DNA from: Wenyingzhuangia fucanilytica
GTDB taxonomy: Bacteria > Bacteroidota > Bacteroidia > Flavobacteriales > Flavobacteriaceae
DNA length: 64,000 nt
Direction: 5' to 3'
NCBI RefSeq assembly: GCF_001697185.1
Contig: NZ_CP014224.1
Span: 1-64,000, forward strand
A program made the position numbers and the translations under genes. The notes under the pieces were generated by a model that was not told where the DNA came from, made no database searches, and saw nothing but the letters and a program-made list of their open reading frames with translations. Of the stretch, positions 27,001 to 35,967 are shown piece after piece; position 1 is the stretch's first letter, and every line of letters begins with the position of its first letter.

Positions 27001-27144
27001 TTTAAAGATGTAATGGAAGAGGCTAATATTTTGTTAAAAGAATACAAAGGAAAAGAAGCCCAAGAAAAAGTAACAACAAATACAGTTGAAGGTAAGAGTG
27101 TAAAAGAAGACGAACTGATTTTAGAAGCTGTAAATGAAATGTAA
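24085..27144 (+). CDS. large tetratricopeptide-repeat protein, exported
   Basis: 1019 residues with a signal peptide ending in GALMAQ, then TPR-like helical repeats almost to the end (for example AHYYLGNIAMENKDYDTALYHFNLIEG, ADYYFLGYAYYQLKDYKQAIENFNKI, AHYHLGDCYLKLNQKTQALNAFKNA). The acidic C-terminus ends in LILEAVNEM. The stop is separated by one base from the start of the barrel protein. Such long TPR proteins are periplasmic scaffolds in Bacteroidota; its partner is most probably the barrel encoded next. No enzymatic motif is present. Confidence 0.85.
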   Translation: MKKQFVRILSVVLFSSGALMAQNSYKENPSIKWYSKAILAFDKEEYSLAKEYLQKVVLEDYKESSVQIYQMLTNLALNEPNAGVETEKYLNSNPFTSQKTDLILALSNYYFQKNDHKKALDWFQQLDVKLLTDEQENNYNYKLAFANYTQKNYTKAKQYLLPISKSGAYQKEAHYYLGNIAMENKDYDTALYHFNLIEGEAKYHKEITYQKLVILYHQKQYHQVVSLGEAYYPKVNGLLEQSEISKIIGESYFYLKNYKEAIPYLVKYRGRHKKLSEADYYFLGYAYYQLKDYKQAIENFNKITDEKNTVSQNAHYHLGDCYLKLNQKTQALNAFKNASEMTFNAEIQQDAFLNYAKLSYEIGNPYESSSEVLQAFVDDYPNAPSAALIEGLIVSAYLQFKDYEGALDYYDTQKLVKDEQYQQILLQRGFELFTAHQYKEALFVFGKAANMYNNKQTKQRALFWMAESLSEMYNFKDAAYEYEMFVKNPVSESVSEYPDGLYGLAYSLFQQKKYKNALTYFQKYLDVANDDAKKRNAELRIADCHFVNKTYWSALENYNKIIKENKNQVDYAMYQKALSYGFLGKDDQKKETLKTLQSQFKTSPYLDKSYYELGNLYANKSQNKEALAAYDDLIYKFPKSPLVSKAKLKTGIILFNSNNNQGAVKVFKQLVADYPGTAEAVQAVKMAEQVYKDMDQVDVYAKWATQLEFMNISDADIDKSMFEVAENKYFANELKEAISSCKKYLINFPNGIHALTAHFYLAQSYFNTDAKENAVPEYQEVLKVNTNEYTEVALNKLSQIYLENENWDAASELLLRIENEATNAQSKVYAQSNLMKYYYQKQNYKQALAYTNLVLKNNKSSEDAVADAYVYGARSSVALKEFATAKTYYQKLETIGKGNVKAEANYYKALWLHQDKAYEKSNEQVQLLASKFQGYKYWGVKGLLLMAKNFHALNDDFQANFILNNVLKNAGEFKDVMEEANILLKEYKGKEAQEKVTTNTVEGKSVKEDELILEAVNEM

Positions 27145-27145
27145 G

Positions 27146-28828
27146 ATGAAGAAACAATTAATAATACTTAGCTTGTTTGCAACTGCGTTTACTACTTACG
27201 CACAAAAAGAACAAGAAGACATAAAAAAAGAAGATGTAGTGGTGGAGTTTTCTTTTAACCCAACACTTTCCGATGTTTTTAAACTTAAAACTTCTCCAAA
27301 TGAGGCAGAGAGTTTTCCTAAAAAACAATTAACCTATCAAATTAATTCTAAAGGAGTTCCTTCGGATTTTGTGCCTATTGCAAAAAAAGTAGTGTACGTA
27401 AATATTGATGAGCCTAAACCGGTAAACTATTACAACTACATTTATGGAGCAGCTGGTTTTTATGGAAATGGAGAGTTTGAGTTGTTGTTACAGCCTCAAA
27501 AAACCAAAAAAGATTATGAGTATGGCTTAAGTTTAACTAGTTATAACTCACAAAACGGAATTGACAATAAAAAAGTTGATAACGGACAGTGGAAAATAGA
27601 TTTAGGTTTGTTCTTAACCAAAAAAGGAAAAAATTTAGATTGGAGAGCCGATGTAGATTATCAAAATCACATGGTGCATTGGTATGGGTTAGATGCAAAT
27701 ATTCCATCAGCAACTTATCAAGATCAAAATGTGCAACAATCTTATAAGGATTTAAAGTTTTCTGGAACCATAGATTATAAAAATTCTTTTGTAAAAACCT
27801 TAACACCTTCTCTTCAGTTTTTTTCTGATGATTATAGTAGCTCAGAAGTTAACATCAATTTTGGAACAGAATTAAGTCCAAGTTTGTTAGGAGATATTAT
27901 CAAAGCAAAGATTGATTTTCAGTATTTAAACGGAAGTTTTAACCAGAGTTATGAAAGTATAGATAATATAAACTACAGTTTTTTAAATATAGGAGTAACA
28001 CCATCTTATACTTATAAAACCGATGTTTTTAGGTTAACCACAGCTTTAGGATTGTTTGTAAATAATAATAAAGAAGCTTCTAGTGCAAAGTTTTTAGCCT
28101 TACCAAAAGTACAAGCAGATGTTATTTTGGTGCAAGATATTATGAATTTACATGGAGGGATTAGAAGTAAAATGACTCAAAATTCTTATGCTAGTTTGGC
28201 TGCAGAAAATCCATTTGTATCGCCAACATTAAATGTAGAAACTAGTTATACTCCTGTAGATTTATTTTTAGGATTAGATGGTGCTTTGTCTAAAAGTATT
28301 AGATATGGTTTAGAGGGAAGTTATCAGACAATTAAAAATCAGGCTTTATACCTTCATAATGCTCAACCTGCTGTGTTAGATCAAGCTTTTACCATGGGGA
28401 ATAGTTTTAAAGTAGTGTACGATGATTTAAATATTTTATCGGTAAAAGCCAATGTAGAAGTTGATTTTTCTAAATATGTTAAAGCAGGTGGAAATGTAGT
28501 GTTTAATACCTTTGATCCTAAAAATCAAGAAAAAGCATGGAATATGTCTGGTATAGAAATGGAAACCTATTTAAACTATCATCAAGATAAATTCTTTTCT
28601 CAATTTGGAATTAATATTGTAGATGGTAGGTATTCAATGACTACTACAAATGAAGCAAAAAAGCTAGATGGATTTTTAGATATGAACCTAAAATTAGGTT
28701 ATAAAATCAATCAAAAATTAAATGCGCATGTAAATTTATATAACATGTTAAGCAACAAATATCAATTATATAGAAACTACGGAGTTCAAGGCGTACAAGC
28801 AGTTGTAGGGCTTTCGTATAAATTTTAA
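27146..28828 (+). CDS. outer-membrane beta-barrel protein (TonB-receptor-like barrel)
   Basis: 560 residues from the ATG at 27146, with a signal peptide ending in TTYAQ. The region after residue 75 (YNYIYGAAGFYGNGEFELLLQ) is a run of amphipathic strands, and the end NAHVNLYNMLSNKYQLYRNYGVQGVQAVVGLSYKF closes with a C-terminal Phe typical of barrels assembled by BamA. There is no plug domain or TonB box that I can see, so it is not a full TonB-dependent receptor. It is tightly linked to the TPR gene upstream and, two bases on, to dgt. Confidence 0.8.
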   Translation: MKKQLIILSLFATAFTTYAQKEQEDIKKEDVVVEFSFNPTLSDVFKLKTSPNEAESFPKKQLTYQINSKGVPSDFVPIAKKVVYVNIDEPKPVNYYNYIYGAAGFYGNGEFELLLQPQKTKKDYEYGLSLTSYNSQNGIDNKKVDNGQWKIDLGLFLTKKGKNLDWRADVDYQNHMVHWYGLDANIPSATYQDQNVQQSYKDLKFSGTIDYKNSFVKTLTPSLQFFSDDYSSSEVNINFGTELSPSLLGDIIKAKIDFQYLNGSFNQSYESIDNINYSFLNIGVTPSYTYKTDVFRLTTALGLFVNNNKEASSAKFLALPKVQADVILVQDIMNLHGGIRSKMTQNSYASLAAENPFVSPTLNVETSYTPVDLFLGLDGALSKSIRYGLEGSYQTIKNQALYLHNAQPAVLDQAFTMGNSFKVVYDDLNILSVKANVEVDFSKYVKAGGNVVFNTFDPKNQEKAWNMSGIEMETYLNYHQDKFFSQFGINIVDGRYSMTTTNEAKKLDGFLDMNLKLGYKINQKLNAHVNLYNMLSNKYQLYRNYGVQGVQAVVGLSYKF

Positions 28829-28830
28829 AT

Positions 28831-30174
28831 ATGCACTGGGAACAATTATTATCTCTTAAAAGAGCAGGCGATAAAGATGGACGTTTTAGAAAAGATCAAG
28901 ATGAAACCAGATTAGGTTTTGAAGTAGATTTTGATAGAATTGTATTCTCATCAGCATTTAGAAGTTTACAAGATAAAACACAAGTAATTCCACTTTCCGA
29001 TACCGATTTTGTACACACAAGGTTAACGCATAGTATGGAAGTTTCTGTAGTTGGGCGTTCTTTAGGTAGAATTGTAGGAAAACAATTGTTAGAAAAACAT
29101 CCTTATTTAAAAGAATTAGGATATACTTTTAATGATTTTGGTGCAATTGTAGCAGCAGCAGCATTGTCTCATGATATTGGAAATCCTCCTTTTGGACATA
29201 GTGGTGAAAAATCTATTGGAGAATATTTTAATTCGGGAAATGGTCAAGCATTTAAGGCTGAATTAAGCGAAAAAGAATGGCAAGATTTAATTGATTTTGA
29301 AGGAAATGCCAACGGATTTAAAATTTTAACTCAAGATGGTTTAGGGGTAAAAGATGGTCTAAGGTTGTCTTATGCAACTTTAGGAGCTTTTATGAAATAT
29401 CCAAAAGAATCCTTACCAAAAAAGGCTACTAAGCATATTGTAGATAAAAAGTTTGGTTTCTTTCAATCCGAAAAAGAAAAGTTTGTTGATGTTGCCGAAA
29501 CATTGGGTTTAAAAGCCATGAGAACTGGAGATGATGTTACTTATTACAGACATCCTTTGGCTTATTTAGTAGAGGCTGCTGATGATATTTGTTATACCAT
29601 TATTGATTTTGAAGATGGAATTAATCTTGGTTTGGTAGATGAAGAATTTGCTTTAGAATACATGATTAAGTTGGTTCAAGATAAAATTGATATCAATAAA
29701 TATCATTCTTTAAAGCTTAAAAAAGACAGGGTGAGTTATTTACGTGCCTTAGCAATTAGTGCTTTAATTAATGAGGCGGTTAGAATTTTTATAGAAAATG
29801 AAGAAAGTATTTTAGAAGGTACTTTTGAAAAATCTTTATTAGATAGATGTAAATACGAAGCTCAAATAAATGATATCATTAAGTTAAGTGTTGATAAAAT
29901 TTATCATAGTAGAAGTGTAATAGAAAAAGAAGTTGCAGGGTATAAAATCATCTCAGATTTGTTAGATGTTTTCATCAATGCTGTTAACAATTCTTATTTG
30001 GGTAAAGCTTCTAATTACGATAAACTAACCTTAATGATGTTGCCTCAGGAGTTTAAAAATCAATCAGATAGTTTGTATACAAGAATCATGAGTGTGTGTT
30101 CTTATGTTGCAGGAATGTCAGATAGTTATGCCATTTTAGTCCATAAAAAAATTAGTGGAGTAATGATGTCATAA
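28831..30174 (+). CDS. dgt: deoxyguanosinetriphosphate triphosphohydrolase
   Basis: 447 residues. An HD-domain dNTPase that releases triphosphate from dGTP. The metal and substrate residues are visible: RLTHSMEVSVVGRSLGR (first His), ALSHDIGNPPFGHSGEKSI (HD pair and second His) and YLVEAADDICYTIIDFEDG (last Asp). AFRSLQDKTQVIPL at the N-terminus is characteristic of Dgt. It starts two bases after the barrel gene, although no link in function is apparent. Confidence 0.95.
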   Translation: MHWEQLLSLKRAGDKDGRFRKDQDETRLGFEVDFDRIVFSSAFRSLQDKTQVIPLSDTDFVHTRLTHSMEVSVVGRSLGRIVGKQLLEKHPYLKELGYTFNDFGAIVAAAALSHDIGNPPFGHSGEKSIGEYFNSGNGQAFKAELSEKEWQDLIDFEGNANGFKILTQDGLGVKDGLRLSYATLGAFMKYPKESLPKKATKHIVDKKFGFFQSEKEKFVDVAETLGLKAMRTGDDVTYYRHPLAYLVEAADDICYTIIDFEDGINLGLVDEEFALEYMIKLVQDKIDINKYHSLKLKKDRVSYLRALAISALINEAVRIFIENEESILEGTFEKSLLDRCKYEAQINDIIKLSVDKIYHSRSVIEKEVAGYKIISDLLDVFINAVNNSYLGKASNYDKLTLMMLPQEFKNQSDSLYTRIMSVCSYVAGMSDSYAILVHKKISGVMMS

Positions 30175-30209
30175 AAAAAATGTTTATCTTCCTGTAAATT
30201 TTATGAATC

Positions 30210-32936
30210 ATGAGGAAAAGAGCCTTCTATTTATTTTTATCAGTTATTGTTTTTGCAGGAATTACAGTGTTAGTATATGATTATAACCATGTTAGTCGTG
30301 CTGAATATGCTAAAATGATAGCAGAATATTCTAATAATAAAGAAGCAGATGGCTTATTTAATCGTGATGGTGAGGCAGAGGGTGAAGGAGAATTGCCACC
30401 AGATAAATATTTTAAAAGACAATATTTATTGGAGATGAACCCTAGAACAGGTAAAACACATCCAGAAAATATTGAGAAGCTAAAAAAACAACAAAAATCT
30501 CAAGTAAAGTTCTTTAAGGTGCCTGGAGAAAGCAACGAAATGGCTTGGTTAGAAAGAGGGCCTGATAATATTGGAGGAAGAACCAGAGTTTTATTTTTTG
30601 ATCCTAATGATGTAACAGCTAAAAGAGTTTTTGCAGGGGGAGTTTCTGGTGGATTATGGGTAAATAATGATATTACTGATGAAAATTCACTTTGGACTCA
30701 GGTTGGAATTGACGAAAACTTATCGGTTTCTTGTTATGCTATAGACCCTAACAATTCAAATATTTGGTATGTGGGTACCGGTGAAAGTTACACTTCTAAT
30801 ACTGGTACTGGTAACGGATTGTGGAGAACAACCAATGGAGGGGCTACATGGAATCAGTTAACTTCTGTAGACTTTAATCAAGATGAAACAGGAAGACATT
30901 ATTTTATTAATAAAATTATTGCAAGAAATAATCAAGGAACTACCGAGCTATATATAGCAATGGATGGAGCATATGATTATGATTTTGTAGGTCATGGATT
31001 ATCTGGTTGGTGGAAATATACGAATGATGTGCTTAATCAAGTTATATTTAATACATCTAATAACACTCCTTATGTTTTTAGTGATGTTGAAATTGCTGCT
31101 GACAATTCAATGTGGTTCGCCACCAAAAATAATGTTTACGGGCATGGTGGTGGAAAAATATTTAGAAGCGTTGATGGATCTAATTTTGTTGAAAAATACT
31201 CTTTTAATACTGGAGATAGGGTAGAGTTATCGGTATCTAAACAAGATGCCAATGTGGTTTATGCGTTAGCAGAAGTAGCGGGAGGTGTAGAATTAGTAAA
31301 AACCGTAAATGCTTCAAATTTTGTAGCCATTGCAAAACCAAATGACGCAGATACTGATATTGATGCTAATGATTTTACTAGAGGTCAAGCTTTTTATGAT
31401 TTAGTAATAGAGGTAGATCCGAATGATGATGATATTGTGTATGCAGGAGGTATAAATTTGTTTAGATCGTCTAATGCAGGTGCAAGTTGGACTCAAATTT
31501 CTAAGTGGTCTAATAACAATAATTTAAGTAATCTTAATGTTTCTAAAGTACACGCAGATCAACATGTAATGAGTTATAGCCCTTTAAGTAGTAATGTGGC
31601 TGTGTTTGGAAATGATGGAGGTGTATACTACGGTACTAATTTAAGTGGTTCAGGGAACAGTACTATTGCCATAGCAGGTAGAAATAAAAATTACAATGTA
31701 ACTCAGTTTTATTCTGCTGCCATTGGTCAAGATAAAAATAACGAAACCTTTTTAGGAGGAGCTCAAGATAATGGGTCGTTATTTGTTTCAGGAGCTGGTA
31801 TGGGGATCAATTCTTTTAGTGATTTGTACGGAGGGGATGGGGCTCAAGCTTTTATTGATAAAGATGGAGATTATGCAGTTATCTCTTATGTACATAATAC
31901 CTATGCGACTCAACCATTGCCATTTGTAAGTCTTAGTCAACAAATAGAAATTGAAAATGACCAACATAGTGGTGCTTTTATCAATATTGCTGATTTAGAT
32001 CACAATTTAGATATTCTTTTTACTGATGGAACTACAGGTTATGGAACTAATAATGTTACAGAGAAAATATCACGATTTAAAAATTTAACAACAGTACCTG
32101 TAAGACAGAATTTTACTAATCCATTGCTTTTTGAACCTCCAACAGCAATTAAAGTATCTCCATTTACCACATCGTCATCAACAGTTTTTATTGGAACAGA
32201 AACTGGAACAATGTTAAAAGTAACCGCTTTTAATACCGATAATCCAGTGTGGACTAAGATTGATGTTTCTAATGAGATAAATACAGGAGCTGTTTCTGAT
32301 ATTTCTTTTGGGAGTAATGAAAACGAAATTGTGGTTACATTACATAATTATGGAGTTAACAACATATATTACACTGTAGATGGAGGTGCAAATTGGAGTG
32401 TAAAAGATGGTGATTTACCAGATATTCCAACCAAAACAATTTTAATCAATCCCTTGGATAAAGATGAAGTAATAGTAGGAACCAATTTTGGAGTTTGGAA
32501 AACAGCAAACTTTACTAGCGAGAATCCTAATTGGGTTCAATCTCAAAATGGGATGTCTAGTGTTAAAGTAACTCAATTAGAGTTAAGAACAGCTGATAAT
32601 ACAGTAATCGCTTCTACTTACGGAAGAGGATTTTTTACAGGTAAGTTTGTTAGTAATGAATTAAGTACTCCAAAAAATACTGTAACGACAAGGGACTTTG
32701 AAATTAATGCTGTAGTAGACAATAAAACTATTGAGATTAAAAAACTATCTAGTGTAAATGAGACAGTAAATGTTTCTGTATATAACGCAAGTGGTGTTTT
32801 AATGCTAGCCAAAGCTTTAGACTTTAGGTTAGAAAATAGTCATAGTTTAGACGTTTCATTACAGCCTGGAGTTTATATTGTGAACTTAACTTACGGAAAC
32901 AAACGTATGACTAAAAAAGTAATTGTAGTCAATTAA
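30210..32936 (+). CDS. secreted beta-propeller (BNR/sortilin-like) protein with T9SS type A sorting domain
   Basis: 908 residues. An N-terminal hydrophobic signal/anchor (residues 6-26) is followed by an acidic pro-region and then by propeller-like repeats of the BNR/sortilin kind (GLWRTTNGGATWNQL, VYALAEVAGGVELVKT, FRSSNAGASWTQISKW, IYYTVDGGANWSVKDG). The last 70 residues (VNVSVYNASGVLMLAKAL...SLQPGVYIVNLTYGNKRMTKKVIVV) are a Por secretion-system C-terminal sorting domain. It should therefore be exported by T9SS and attached to or released from the surface. The stop codon overlaps that of the opposite gene (TTAA). Confidence 0.88.
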   Translation: MRKRAFYLFLSVIVFAGITVLVYDYNHVSRAEYAKMIAEYSNNKEADGLFNRDGEAEGEGELPPDKYFKRQYLLEMNPRTGKTHPENIEKLKKQQKSQVKFFKVPGESNEMAWLERGPDNIGGRTRVLFFDPNDVTAKRVFAGGVSGGLWVNNDITDENSLWTQVGIDENLSVSCYAIDPNNSNIWYVGTGESYTSNTGTGNGLWRTTNGGATWNQLTSVDFNQDETGRHYFINKIIARNNQGTTELYIAMDGAYDYDFVGHGLSGWWKYTNDVLNQVIFNTSNNTPYVFSDVEIAADNSMWFATKNNVYGHGGGKIFRSVDGSNFVEKYSFNTGDRVELSVSKQDANVVYALAEVAGGVELVKTVNASNFVAIAKPNDADTDIDANDFTRGQAFYDLVIEVDPNDDDIVYAGGINLFRSSNAGASWTQISKWSNNNNLSNLNVSKVHADQHVMSYSPLSSNVAVFGNDGGVYYGTNLSGSGNSTIAIAGRNKNYNVTQFYSAAIGQDKNNETFLGGAQDNGSLFVSGAGMGINSFSDLYGGDGAQAFIDKDGDYAVISYVHNTYATQPLPFVSLSQQIEIENDQHSGAFINIADLDHNLDILFTDGTTGYGTNNVTEKISRFKNLTTVPVRQNFTNPLLFEPPTAIKVSPFTTSSSTVFIGTETGTMLKVTAFNTDNPVWTKIDVSNEINTGAVSDISFGSNENEIVVTLHNYGVNNIYYTVDGGANWSVKDGDLPDIPTKTILINPLDKDEVIVGTNFGVWKTANFTSENPNWVQSQNGMSSVKVTQLELRTADNTVIASTYGRGFFTGKFVSNELSTPKNTVTTRDFEINAVVDNKTIEIKKLSSVNETVNVSVYNASGVLMLAKALDFRLENSHSLDVSLQPGVYIVNLTYGNKRMTKKVIVVN

Positions 32937-34042
32937 AAAATATAAGTAACACCAACACCTAATATTTGTTTTAACTGTACTTTAGGACCTACTTGTGTTC
33001 CATCTGATTCTAATATTTTAGAGTCATCATCATATAAAAGGTGTGAGCCAATTTTTGCTTGAATGTATTGATTTACCTTCATGTCTACGTTTAATTCAAT
33101 TTCTGTATCCACATTTCCAAACTTATCTATATAATCTGAATAGAATGAGCTTTTAAGGTTAAAATTGATGTTTTCCATAATGGTAGTTTTGTATTCTATA
33201 CGAACCAAAGCACCAAGTTCAGAATATATGTTTTCTCCTTTTTTAATAATATTTCCATTCTCGTCTTTAACAGCAGGAGTAACTCCAAACGCACCTTTAT
33301 TGGCTAGGGTTTGATTCATTACAAAAGTTACCTGATTGGTTAATGGAGAAATATGTAGCTTAAAAAAATTGTCATTATCAGTATAAAGTCCCCCAACCCC
33401 TAAACGCATACGGGCAGGTGCAAAAAAGTTAGAAATAACGGTTTCTCTATCATTTCCTTTATAACCTTCAAAAAACTGAGTAGTTAGGTTAAATTCTCCT
33501 GAATAATACCATTTAGATTCAATACTAGACTTATAACTTACGGATGACTTTATATCTATAACATCATCGGTTTTTTTAGCGTGTTCAGCTCCGTTTTCTT
33601 TACTTAAACCATATTTTAAGTTCAGGTCATTGGTCCAAAAAAACCTTCCTTTTTTATAATCATAATCACCTCTAAAAGAGGTAATTCCTGCAATACTATT
33701 GTTTCCTCCTTTAGTCCAGTTTACAAAAGATGTTTGTGTTAATAAGATCCCCGGTTTATTGGTAATAGTCCAATATTGTGGTTTTGAGCTTTCTTTTAAA
33801 ATATCATTAATACTATCTTTTTTAGGTGAAGCATTTTTGTTAGCTATGGTATCTTTATTTGATTTGTGAAATACTTTATTGATTTTGTTTTTAAGTTTGG
33901 CAATACTTTCGGGTGTAGGTATAGTGTCCATGCGAGTTATAGAAGCATGGCTGTAATTGCTATAAATACAGAAGATTAGAATCATTAATAAACGACCCAT
34001 AAGTTTTTTTTTATCATAAGAATGTGTCAAAAAATATGCCAT
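32933..34042 (-). CDS. DUF3078 outer-membrane protein
   Basis: 369 residues with a signal-like segment (RLLMILIFCIYSNYSHA) after a 14-residue N-terminal stretch; an internal ATG at 34000 gives a more usual signal peptide. The DUF3078 pattern is visible in QYWTITNKPGILLTQTSFVNWTKGGNNSIAGITSFRGDYDYKKGRFFWTNDLNLKYGL, followed by strand-rich sequence ending in GVGVTYIF. The first ATG overlaps the dxs stop as TAATG, so translation may be coupled to dxs, but a shared function is not known. Confidence 0.85.
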   Translation of the reverse strand: MAYFLTHSYDKKKLMGRLLMILIFCIYSNYSHASITRMDTIPTPESIAKLKNKINKVFHKSNKDTIANKNASPKKDSINDILKESSKPQYWTITNKPGILLTQTSFVNWTKGGNNSIAGITSFRGDYDYKKGRFFWTNDLNLKYGLSKENGAEHAKKTDDVIDIKSSVSYKSSIESKWYYSGEFNLTTQFFEGYKGNDRETVISNFFAPARMRLGVGGLYTDNDNFFKLHISPLTNQVTFVMNQTLANKGAFGVTPAVKDENGNIIKKGENIYSELGALVRIEYKTTIMENINFNLKSSFYSDYIDKFGNVDTEIELNVDMKVNQYIQAKIGSHLLYDDDSKILESDGTQVGPKVQLKQILGVGVTYIF

Positions 34043-35820
34043 TATAATGTTGATAAAATTGTATCATATATCGAGTCTTGATCAATATTTACAATTGCTT
34101 TTAACTCCTGTGTTTTTCCATGCTCAATAAAATCATCAGGTATTCCCTTAATTATTATTTTTAAATGGTAATCATGTTGGGCTGCAAATTCTAAAATTGC
34201 AGAACCAAAACCTCCATGAATACTTCCGTCTTCATAAGTGATAATGGTATTGTATGTTGAAAAAACTACATGTAACAGTTTTTGATCTAACGGTTTAATA
34301 AACTGCATATTGTAATGCCCAACATTGTCTTTTTCTTTTTGTGGCAATTGATCAATGGCAAAGTTAACAATATTACCGATGGTACCAATACTCAAAATAG
34401 CAGTCTTATCACCTTCCTTTAATACACGTCCTTTACCTATTTCTATATCTTTAAAAGGTTGTTTCCAATTTACATTTTCGCTTAATCCTCTTGGATAGCG
34501 AATAGCAATAGGATTGTTTAGTCCCTTTTGAGCAGTATACATAATGTTCCTTAAATCTACTTCGTTCATAGGAGCGTAAAGGATGATGTTTGGAATACAT
34601 CGTAAAAAAGCAATATCATATACGCCATGATGTGTAGCTCCATCATTCCCTACCAATCCAGCTCTGTCTAAACAAAAAATAACTGGAAGTTTTTGAATGG
34701 CCACATCGTGAATAACTTGGTCGTATGCTCTTTGTAAAAATGTTGAATAAATATTACAAAAAGGAACCAATCCTTGTTTTGCCATACCAGCAGCTAAAGT
34801 AACTGCATGTTGTTCTGCAATTCCTACATCAAAAGCTCTATCGGGCATTTGGGCAATCATGTATTTTAGCGAACTTCCTGTGGGCATTGCTGGAGTAATT
34901 CCTACAATTTTAGGGTTTTGTTCTGCTAATTCTATAATGGTGTGTCCAAATACATCTTGATATTTAGGAGGGGTAATGTTATCTTTTGATGTAATTCTAT
35001 CTCCAGTTTGAGCATTAAATTTTCCTGGAGCATGATAAGTAATCTGATCTTCTTCTGCTTTTTTTAACCCTTTTCCTTTGGTGGTGACAATATGTAAAAA
35101 TTTAGGGCCTTCTACATTTTTTAATCTTTCTAATTCATGAATCAAATTAGGTAAATCGTGTCCGTCAATGGGACCAGAATAATCAAAATTTAAAGCTTCA
35201 AAAATATTGTCTCGTTCAGGTTTATGGTCAAGTTTGGTTTGGGTTAAATAATCTTTTAAAGCACCTATGCTTGGGTCAATTCCAATAGCATTATCGTTTA
35301 AAATAACTAAAAGATTGGCATTGGTAACGCCAGCATGGTTTAAGGCTTCAAAAGCCATTCCAGAAGCTATAGAAGCATCGCCAATTACAGCAATATGTTG
35401 TTGTTTTTTGTCTCCTTGAATTTGTGCTGCCATGGCCATTCCCAAAGCTGCTGATATTGAAGTTGAAGAATGTCCTGTACCAAAAGCATCATATTCGCTT
35501 TCAAAAATATTTGGGAAACCAGAAATTCCGTTTAATCTTCTATTCGTGTCAAAAACATCTCTTCTGCCAGTTAATATTTTATGTCCGTATGCTTGGTGAC
35601 CAACATCCCAAATCAATTTGTCTTTAGGCGTGTTAAATATATAGTGAATGGCAATGGTTAACTCTACTACACCAAGACTCGCCCCTAAGTGGCCTTCTTT
35701 GGTAGCTACTATATTAATGATAAATGCCCTTAATTCATGAGCTAGTTGTTCTAGTTCAGGAATAGAAAGATTTTTTAGGTCTTTAGAGGAATTTATATGC
35801 TTTAATATATCTCTTTTCAC
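34042..35820 (-). CDS. dxs: 1-deoxy-D-xylulose-5-phosphate synthase
   Basis: First enzyme of the MEP isoprenoid pathway: a ThDP-dependent condensation of pyruvate and glyceraldehyde-3-phosphate. Motifs include GHLGASLGVVELTIAIHY, WDVGHQAYGHKILTGRRD, GDASIASGMAFEALNHAG...ILNDN (ThDP/Mg) and IAEQHAVTLAAGMA. A GTG at 35820 is preferred as start: it gives MKRDILKHINSSKDL, the family's usual beginning, and the promoter box TACTTTTG (minus strand 35832-35825) lies just before it. The in-frame ATG at 35835 precedes that box. The resulting protein has 592 residues. Confidence 0.94.
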   Translation of the reverse strand: MKRDILKHINSSKDLKNLSIPELEQLAHELRAFIINIVATKEGHLGASLGVVELTIAIHYIFNTPKDKLIWDVGHQAYGHKILTGRRDVFDTNRRLNGISGFPNIFESEYDAFGTGHSSTSISAALGMAMAAQIQGDKKQQHIAVIGDASIASGMAFEALNHAGVTNANLLVILNDNAIGIDPSIGALKDYLTQTKLDHKPERDNIFEALNFDYSGPIDGHDLPNLIHELERLKNVEGPKFLHIVTTKGKGLKKAEEDQITYHAPGKFNAQTGDRITSKDNITPPKYQDVFGHTIIELAEQNPKIVGITPAMPTGSSLKYMIAQMPDRAFDVGIAEQHAVTLAAGMAKQGLVPFCNIYSTFLQRAYDQVIHDVAIQKLPVIFCLDRAGLVGNDGATHHGVYDIAFLRCIPNIILYAPMNEVDLRNIMYTAQKGLNNPIAIRYPRGLSENVNWKQPFKDIEIGKGRVLKEGDKTAILSIGTIGNIVNFAIDQLPQKEKDNVGHYNMQFIKPLDQKLLHVVFSTYNTIITYEDGSIHGGFGSAILEFAAQHDYHLKIIIKGIPDDFIEHGKTQELKAIVNIDQDSIYDTILSTL

Positions 35821-35824
35821 TAAG

Positions 35825-35853
35825 CAAAAGTACATATTTTATTGCTCTTCCAA
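35825..35853 (-). promoter_or_regulatory. promoter of dxs (TTG-N18-TACTTTTG), leaderless
   Basis: On the minus strand TTG at 35853-35851 and the -7 box TACTTTTG at 35832-35825 are spaced by 18 bases. The box ends four bases before the GTG at 35820, where transcription is expected to begin, so the mRNA may be leaderless. Confidence 0.55.
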
Positions 35854-35932
35854 TTAAGAAACTATCTCCAATTATGCTTGTTTAGAGTATGTATTTAAGA
35901 TTGTGATACTTTTAAGTTTTAGTAGTTTTTTT

Positions 35933-35940
35933 TATTTTTG
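35933..35940 (+). promoter_or_regulatory. possible -7 box TATTTTTG upstream of the lipocalin-like lipoprotein gene
   Basis: Exact TAnnTTTG match, 27 bases before the ATG at 35968. No TTG at a good -33 distance. Confidence 0.35.
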
Positions 35941-35967
35941 TAATTATTAATTAAAAAAAATGCAATT

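Noticed and set aside
27134-27145. Barrel protein start at ATG 27134
   Set aside because: It overlaps the TPR gene and adds four residues before a good signal peptide; ATG 27146 fits better.
35424-35627. Plus-strand frame of 67 codons
   Set aside because: Antisense shadow of dxs.
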